64,000 nt of DNA from Vogesella mureinivorans (GTDB taxonomy: Bacteria > Pseudomonadota > Gammaproteobacteria > Burkholderiales > Chromobacteriaceae): NCBI RefSeq assembly GCF_007644035.1, contig NZ_VMTV02000464.1, positions 62,001 through 126,000 of the forward strand, written 5' to 3'. How positions within the stretch are numbered: the stretch's first letter is position 1; every line of letters starts with the position of its first letter. The translations under genes were made by a program, and so were the position numbers. Positions 59,804-64,000 of this stretch are shown here, piece by piece. The notes beneath the pieces were generated by a model, which made no database searches, was not told the DNA's origin, and saw only the letters and a program-made list of their open reading frames with translations.

Positions 59804-61111
59804 ATGAAAGTCATCGTTCTTGGTGGTGGGGTTATCGGTATTTCCACGGCATGGTATCTGGCCAAATCCGGCGTTGACGTGACCGTGGTGGAGCGTCAGC
59901 CCGGCCCGGCGCTGGAAACCAGCTTTGCCAATGCCGGCCAGATCTCCCCAGGCTACGCCGCACCGTGGGCTGCGCCTGGCATCCCGGCCAAAGCGATGAA
60001 ATGGCTGTTCCAGAAGCACGCCCCGCTGGCTATCCGCGTGGACGGCAGCACCTACCAGTGGGAATGGATGGCGCGCATGTTCGCCAACTGCAACCCGCAG
60101 GCATACAACGTGAACAAAGGCCGCATGATGCGCCTGGCCGAGTACAGCCGCGACAAGATCCGCGAGCTGAAAGCCGAAACCGGCCTGGGCTTTGAAGGCC
60201 GCGAAGGCGGCACGCTGCAGCTGTTCCGCAGCCAGCAGCAGGTGGATGCCATGGGCAAGGACATCGAAGTGCTGAAAGAGTGCGGCGTGGCCTACGAAGT
60301 GCTGGACGCCGACGGCTGCGCCCGCATCGAGCCGGCACTGAAAAAGACCAAGCACAAGCTGAAAGGCGGCCTGCGCCTGCCGAACGACGATACCGGCGAC
60401 TGCCAGATGTTCACCACCCGCCTGGCCGAGATGTGCGCCGGCCTGGGCGTGAAGTTCCTGTGGGGCAAGAGCATCGACAGCATCCAGACCTACGGCGATA
60501 AAGTCACCGGCGTGGTGGTGGAAGGTGAGCTGCTGAGCGCTGATCACTATGTTATCGCCACCGGCAGCTACTCGCGCGAGATGGTCAAGGCCATTGGTAT
60601 CGACATTCCGGTGTACCCGGTAAAAGGCTACTCGCTGACCGTGCCCATCACCAATGCCAAAGGCGCGCCGGTTTCCACCGTGCTGGACGAGACCTACAAG
60701 ATCGCCATCACCCGCTTTGACAACCGCATCCGCGTCGGCGGCATGGCCGAGCTGGCCGGTTTCGACCTGAGCCTGAACCCGAAACGCCGCGCCACGCTGG
60801 AAATGGTGGTCACCGACCTGTACCCGGACGGCGGCGACGTATCGCGTGCCGAGTTCTGGACCGGCCTGCGCCCGATGACCCCGGACGGCACGCCGATTAT
60901 CGGCGGCACCCGCTACAGCAACCTGTCGCTGAACACCGGCCACGGCACGCTGGGCTGGACGATGTGCGCCGGTTCCGGCAAGGTGCTGGCCGACCTGATC
61001 ACCGGCACGCAGCCGGAAATCCTGGTAGACGGCCTGTCGATGCAGCGTTACGCCAAACAAGGCGAAACCCTGGTGGTGCCGATGTTCCAGCCTGCTGCGG
61101 CCAAAGCCTGA
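59804..61111 (+). CDS. dadA: D-amino acid dehydrogenase small subunit
   Basis: A protein of 435 residues. The FAD motif [20 protein letters not shown] opens it, and [19 protein letters not shown] and [16 protein letters not shown] continue the DadA pattern. It oxidises D-alanine and other D-amino acids to 2-oxoacids, passing electrons to the membrane. TGGAGG lies 5 nt before the ATG at 59804; the longer frame is leader. It is 7 bp from alr, a known arrangement for alanine catabolism. Confidence 0.96.
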   Translation: MKVIVLGGGVIGISTAWYLAKSGVDVTVVERQPGPALETSFANAGQISPGYAAPWAAPGIPAKAMKWLFQKHAPLAIRVDGSTYQWEWMARMFANCNPQAYNVNKGRMMRLAEYSRDKIRELKAETGLGFEGREGGTLQLFRSQQQVDAMGKDIEVLKECGVAYEVLDADGCARIEPALKKTKHKLKGGLRLPNDDTGDCQMFTTRLAEMCAGLGVKFLWGKSIDSIQTYGDKVTGVVVEGELLSADHYVIATGSYSREMVKAIGIDIPVYPVKGYSLTVPITNAKGAPVSTVLDETYKIAITRFDNRIRVGGMAELAGFDLSLNPKRRATLEMVVTDLYPDGGDVSRAEFWTGLRPMTPDGTPIIGGTRYSNLSLNTGHGTLGWTMCAGSGKVLADLITGTQPEILVDGLSMQRYAKQGETLVVPMFQPAAAKA

Positions 61112-61118
61112 GACTGCC

Positions 61119-62186
61119 ATGCGCCCATTGATTGCATCGATCCGCCTGGATCATTTCCGACATAACTACCTGCTGGCGCGCCAGCAGCACGGTGGCCGCG
61201 CGCTGGCCGTGGTAAAAGCCAATGCCTACGGCCACGGCGCGGTGCGCTGCGCCCAGGCGGTAGCCGACGTGGCCGACGGCTACGCCGTAGCGTGCCTGGA
61301 AGAAGCGCTGCAGCTGCGCGCTGCCGGCATTCGCCTGCCCATCCTGCTGCTGGAAGGCGTTTTTGAGCAGGCCGAGCTGGCCGAGGTGCAGGCGCACGAC
61401 CTGTGGCTGGTGGTGCAAAACCGCGAGCAGCTGGCCATGCTGTTGGCCGCACCGGCGGGCAAACCGTACCGCGTGTGGCTGAAGATGGATTCCGGCATGC
61501 ACCGCGCCGGTTTCTTCCCGGCTGATTACGCGGCGGCTTATCGCGAACTGGAACAGAGCGGCAAGGTAGACGCCATCGTCAAGATGACGCACTTTGCCCG
61601 CGCCGACGAGCCGGGCTGCCCGGCGACCGACGCGCAGATCGCGGCCTTCGATGCCGCCACCGTCGGCCTGGGCGGCGACACCAGCCTGGCCAACTCGGCC
61701 GGCATCATGATCCACGCCGATGCGCACCGTGACTGGGGCCGCCCCGGCATCATGCTGTACGGCGCCACGCCACTGCCGGCCGGCCATGCGGCCAACGTTG
61801 GCCTGAAGGCGGTGATGCAGCTGACCACGCGTATTTTTGGCGTGCGCGAGCTGGGTGCGGGCGAGCCGGTGGGCTACGGCGCATCGTTCCATACCGAGCG
61901 GCCAACCCGTGTGGGCCTGATGGCCTGCGGCTACGCCGACGGCTACCCGCGCCTGGCCTCCACCGGCAGCCCGGTGCGTATCGACGGCACGCCCAGCCGC
62001 GTGATCGGCCGCGTGTCGATGGACATGATGACGGTAGACCTGACCGATATTCCGCAGGCGGGTGTCGGTAGCACCGTGGAGCTGTGGGGCGACAACATCA
62101 GCGTGAACGATGTGGCGGCGCACGCCGGCACCATTGGCTACGAAGTGTTGTGCAATGTGAAGCGAGCACATTTCCACTACGAATAA
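61119..62186 (+). CDS. dadX: Alanine racemase (catabolic)
   Basis: A protein of 355 residues. The PLP Lys is in AVVKANAYGHGAV (about residue 33), the second catalytic Tyr in GEPVGYGASFHTE, and GRPGIMLYGATPL and GRVSMDMMTVDLTD are typical. It converts L- to D-alanine for DadA. It is coupled to dadA and closed by a terminator. The catabolic assignment (dadX rather than alr) rests on this operon. Confidence 0.93.
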   Translation: MRPLIASIRLDHFRHNYLLARQQHGGRALAVVKANAYGHGAVRCAQAVADVADGYAVACLEEALQLRAAGIRLPILLLEGVFEQAELAEVQAHDLWLVVQNREQLAMLLAAPAGKPYRVWLKMDSGMHRAGFFPADYAAAYRELEQSGKVDAIVKMTHFARADEPGCPATDAQIAAFDAATVGLGGDTSLANSAGIMIHADAHRDWGRPGIMLYGATPLPAGHAANVGLKAVMQLTTRIFGVRELGAGEPVGYGASFHTERPTRVGLMACGYADGYPRLASTGSPVRIDGTPSRVIGRVSMDMMTVDLTDIPQAGVGSTVELWGDNISVNDVAAHAGTIGYEVLCNVKRAHFHYE

Positions 62187-62236
62187 GGCATAGCCATGGC
62201 ATGGAAGTGCAGGATGTTGCGCTTTTCGTGCTGCAT

Positions 62237-62272
62237 AAAACCCCCTTGGCAGTCATGGTAAGGGGGTTTTTT
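62237..62272 (+). terminator. Intrinsic terminator after alanine racemase
   Basis: AAAACCCCCTT (62237-62247) and AAGGGGGTTTT (62260-62270) form a perfect 11-bp stem followed by TTC. Confidence 0.92.
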
Positions 62273-62447
62273 CATGCTGGCAGGACTGCTTGCACCGGGT
62301 ATTCGGGGCATGGTGCTGCCATTCAAGCCTGCAAGTCGGCAGAAAATGGCTATCCATATGGCAAATATCGGCTACCTTGATTTTTAGCAAACTATCGAAT
62401 CAGTATATTTTTGATAATGTCACAATATCGATAATGCTAGGGATGTG

Positions 62448-63626
62448 ATGGGCCGACTGTCTGTGCTGTTCTGGGTAAAAGTATTGGGCTTATTGCCAGG
62501 CGAAGTTGGCCACGGTGATGCCGGCAGCTTGCTGTCGCCGCATCGGCATATGCCGTTGCTGGCCAGCCGCCGCGCCCACATGCTGCTGAACCGCGTACGC
62601 CTGTTTGCCTGCCTGTTTTCCATCCTCACGCCCTTGTGGATTGTGGTGGACCTCTACACGCTGCCATCGCCGCTTTCCTGGCAGCTGGCTGGCCTGCGCA
62701 TAGTGGCCACTGTCGCCTTTGTCAGCCTTACCCGTGCATTACGCCCCGATGGCCGCCTGCTGCACGCGTGGCGTGGCATGGCCATGCTGTTTGCTATCCC
62801 ATCGCTGTTTTATCTGTTTTCCCACCTGCTGCTTAGCCACTACGCGCTGGTAGGGGTGTCCGGCATTATCAGCGCCGGCTATACCTTTTTGCCCTTTGTA
62901 TTGCTGGCCGGGCTGGCGATTTTTCCGCTTACGCTGCTGGAGTGTCTGGCGTTTGCGCTGCCCGCGCTGTTGGCGCATTTGTTATCCGGCTATCTGCAGT
63001 GGTCCGCCATGGTGCCGCCGGTATTCTGGGGCGCTTTCTGGCTGCAGGTGCTGATTGCCGGGGTGTCGGCGCTGGCCTGTACCACCCAGCTGGCTTTCAT
63101 GATGGCGCTGGTACAGCAAGCCGTGCGCGACCCGCTTACCGGCGTGTTTTCGCGCCGCAGCGCAGAAGAAATGCTGGAGCTACTAGCCGTACAAGCCCAG
63201 CGTAGCGGCATGCCGCTGGCGGTGGTGTTTATCGACCTGGATCATTTCAAAACCATCAACGACAACTTTGGCCACGCCGCCGGCGACCAGACGCTGAAAA
63301 GGTTGGCCGCAGACCTGGCGCAGCAGCTGCGTAAAAGCGACATCTTGTGCCGCTGGGGCGGCGAGGAGTTCTTGTTGCTGCTGCCGCAAACCACGCTGCC
63401 GCAGGCGCGGCTGGTGTTGCGCCGCGTGCGCCGCCGTGGCCTGGGCCTGCGCCCGGATGGCCAGCCGCTCACTGCCAGCATGGGCGTGGCCGAATGGCAT
63501 GAAGACGACGCCGCAGACTGGCCGGCGCTGTTGGCACTGGCCGATACGCGCATGTACCAGGCCAAACAGCAGGGCCGTAACCGGGTGATATATGGCGACG
63601 AGCCTGCATTGCCTAGGGCGGGTTAG
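62448..63626 (+). CDS. Membrane diguanylate cyclase (GGDEF)
   Basis: A protein of 392 residues. About six membrane helices (50-220) precede a GGDEF domain (about 230-385): DPLTGVFSRRSAEEML, IDLDHFKTINDNFGH and the active-site RWGGEEFLLLLP. RKSD, five residues before GGEEF, is an intact inhibitory RxxD site, so it should make cyclic-di-GMP under product control. The first 45 residues are soluble. ATG at 62448 with AGGG upstream; a GTG one codon earlier is possible. A copy of AAGGTTGGCCGCAG is at 63299. Confidence 0.9.
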   Translation: MGRLSVLFWVKVLGLLPGEVGHGDAGSLLSPHRHMPLLASRRAHMLLNRVRLFACLFSILTPLWIVVDLYTLPSPLSWQLAGLRIVATVAFVSLTRALRPDGRLLHAWRGMAMLFAIPSLFYLFSHLLLSHYALVGVSGIISAGYTFLPFVLLAGLAIFPLTLLECLAFALPALLAHLLSGYLQWSAMVPPVFWGAFWLQVLIAGVSALACTTQLAFMMALVQQAVRDPLTGVFSRRSAEEMLELLAVQAQRSGMPLAVVFIDLDHFKTINDNFGHAAGDQTLKRLAADLAQQLRKSDILCRWGGEEFLLLLPQTTLPQARLVLRRVRRRGLGLRPDGQPLTASMGVAEWHEDDAADWPALLALADTRMYQAKQQGRNRVIYGDEPALPRAG

Positions 63627-63777
63627 CGGGTTGCCGCGGGGTTAAATGGTGCTTTTTTATCTGTGGCAATAGATTTTACTTTTACGTAAACCGTTTATAT
63701 TTATAAATAATTACTTGAAAACCCTAACGGCATGAAGAAAGAATGAAGCTGGCAAGCCAGTTTGCAAGGATCCGTTC

Positions 63778-64000
63778 ATGCCGCTTGAGTCTACCCTGTC
63801 GTTGTCGGCTCCCGCCGGTGACACCCAGCCTTTAGCCTGCGCTTACTGGTTGGCAGATACGGCACGCAGCCGCTTCCTGTTTGTTTCAGCGGGTTTCGAA
63901 GCCCTGTGGGGCAGGCCGCTGTCTGCACTGCACGAAGACCCGTCGCGCTACCTCGCCGCGGTGCACCCAGACGACCTGGCACAGTTTGCCGACACGCAGC
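63778..64000 (+). CDS. PAS-domain protein, N-terminal part (truncated by window end)
   Basis: AAGGA lies 8 nt before an ATG that opens a frame running off the window (74 codons). It contains a PAS start: YWLADTARSRFLFVSAGFEA, LWGRPLSALHEDPSRYLAAV and HPDDLAQF, the usual PAS_3 ending. It is likely a sensor kinase, GGDEF/EAL or chemoreceptor, which the missing C-terminus would decide. Being next to a GGDEF gene suggests a cyclic-di-GMP or signalling role. Confidence 0.8.
   Translation, partial: MPLESTLSLSAPAGDTQPLACAYWLADTARSRFLFVSAGFEALWGRPLSALHEDPSRYLAAVHPDDLAQFADTQ

Larger units (their letters stand above)
1749..63312. repeat. Dispersed uptake-sequence-like motif GTTGGCCGCA, about 40 copies
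   Basis: By eye I count about 40 exact copies of GTTGGCCGCA or its complement TGCGGCCAAC, 15 of them extended to AGGTTGGCCGCA. Most lie in genes, in all reading frames (for example KVGRT at 38262, RLAAG at 6943, GWPQR at 40072), in both orientations (about 19 and 21). Some lie at gene ends (14346, 38999, 45545, 57010). Base composition alone would give well below one copy. See the findings for positions and tests. Confidence 0.85.

Noticed and set aside
1-64000. CRISPR arrays, prophage, toxin-antitoxin pairs or secretion-system clusters.
   Set aside because: No spaced direct repeats, phage genes or paired toxin genes were seen; the ParD-like gene lacks a ParE partner.

Overview
The window is about 65% G+C and densely coded. 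Gene content and protein style fit a betaproteobacterium of the order Neisseriales, most like Chromobacteriaceae (Vogesella, Aquitalea or Chromobacterium relatives). This is inferred from protein resemblance and from the hemP-hmuRSTUV gene order; there is no rRNA here to settle it. No prophage, plasmid or CRISPR array is seen.

Layout. 0-8.3 kb: an MFS exporter fragment, a small MFS/RidA/betaine-binding/VOC cluster, a nemA-nfsB reductase pair divergent from a LysR regulator with an esterase, and yciH. 8.3-16.6 kb: a QseBC-like two-component system with cytochrome b561 and a PepSY protein, a PAP2 phosphatase, a DMT exporter divergent from an AraC regulator, a DUF945 protein and a secreted nuclease. 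16.6-25.3 kb: a 2-aminoethylphosphonate (AEP) island with phnW, phnX and an FAD oxidoreductase in one unit, a binding protein, a PhnZ-like HD oxygenase and a transporter in another, and the GntR regulator phnR. Matching palindromic operators precede both units. 25.4-27.5 kb: tRNA-Thr, a candidate 22-residue peptide gene and a methyltransferase. 27.7-37.5 kb: a guanidine-assimilation operon (ABC importer, two DUF1989 proteins, a biotin carboxylase usually called urea carboxylase, allophanate hydrolase) behind a guanidine-I riboswitch and a sigma-54 promoter. 37.8-41.7 kb: a TPP riboswitch and thiBPQ. 41.7-43.5 kb: a gene split by a 265-bp MITE, then gmhA. 43.8-48.6 kb: two chemotaxis receptors, a YbaK deacylase and a ParD-like/Map pair. 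48.7-56.9 kb: the heme uptake operon and a divergent siderophore receptor, with Fur-type sites between them. 57.0-64.0 kb: sigma-54-driven amtB, a phosphopantetheinyl transferase, an Lrp regulator divergent from dadA-alr, a GGDEF protein and the start of a PAS protein.

The main theme is nutrient scavenging. Phosphonate, guanidine and ammonium uptake supply phosphorus and nitrogen; TPP, heme and siderophore systems supply cofactors and iron.

Three DNA-level signals run across gene boundaries. (1) A 10-12-bp motif, GTTGGCCGCA (extended AAGGTTGGCCGCAG), occurs about 40 times in both orientations and behaves like a DNA uptake sequence. (2) Two inverted copies of a roughly 390-bp non-coding element each carry terminal inverted repeats and 11-bp target duplications, and both sit inside the stem-loop of an intrinsic terminator. 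(3) A separate 265-bp MITE interrupts a small gene so cleanly that the ancestral reading frame can be rebuilt.
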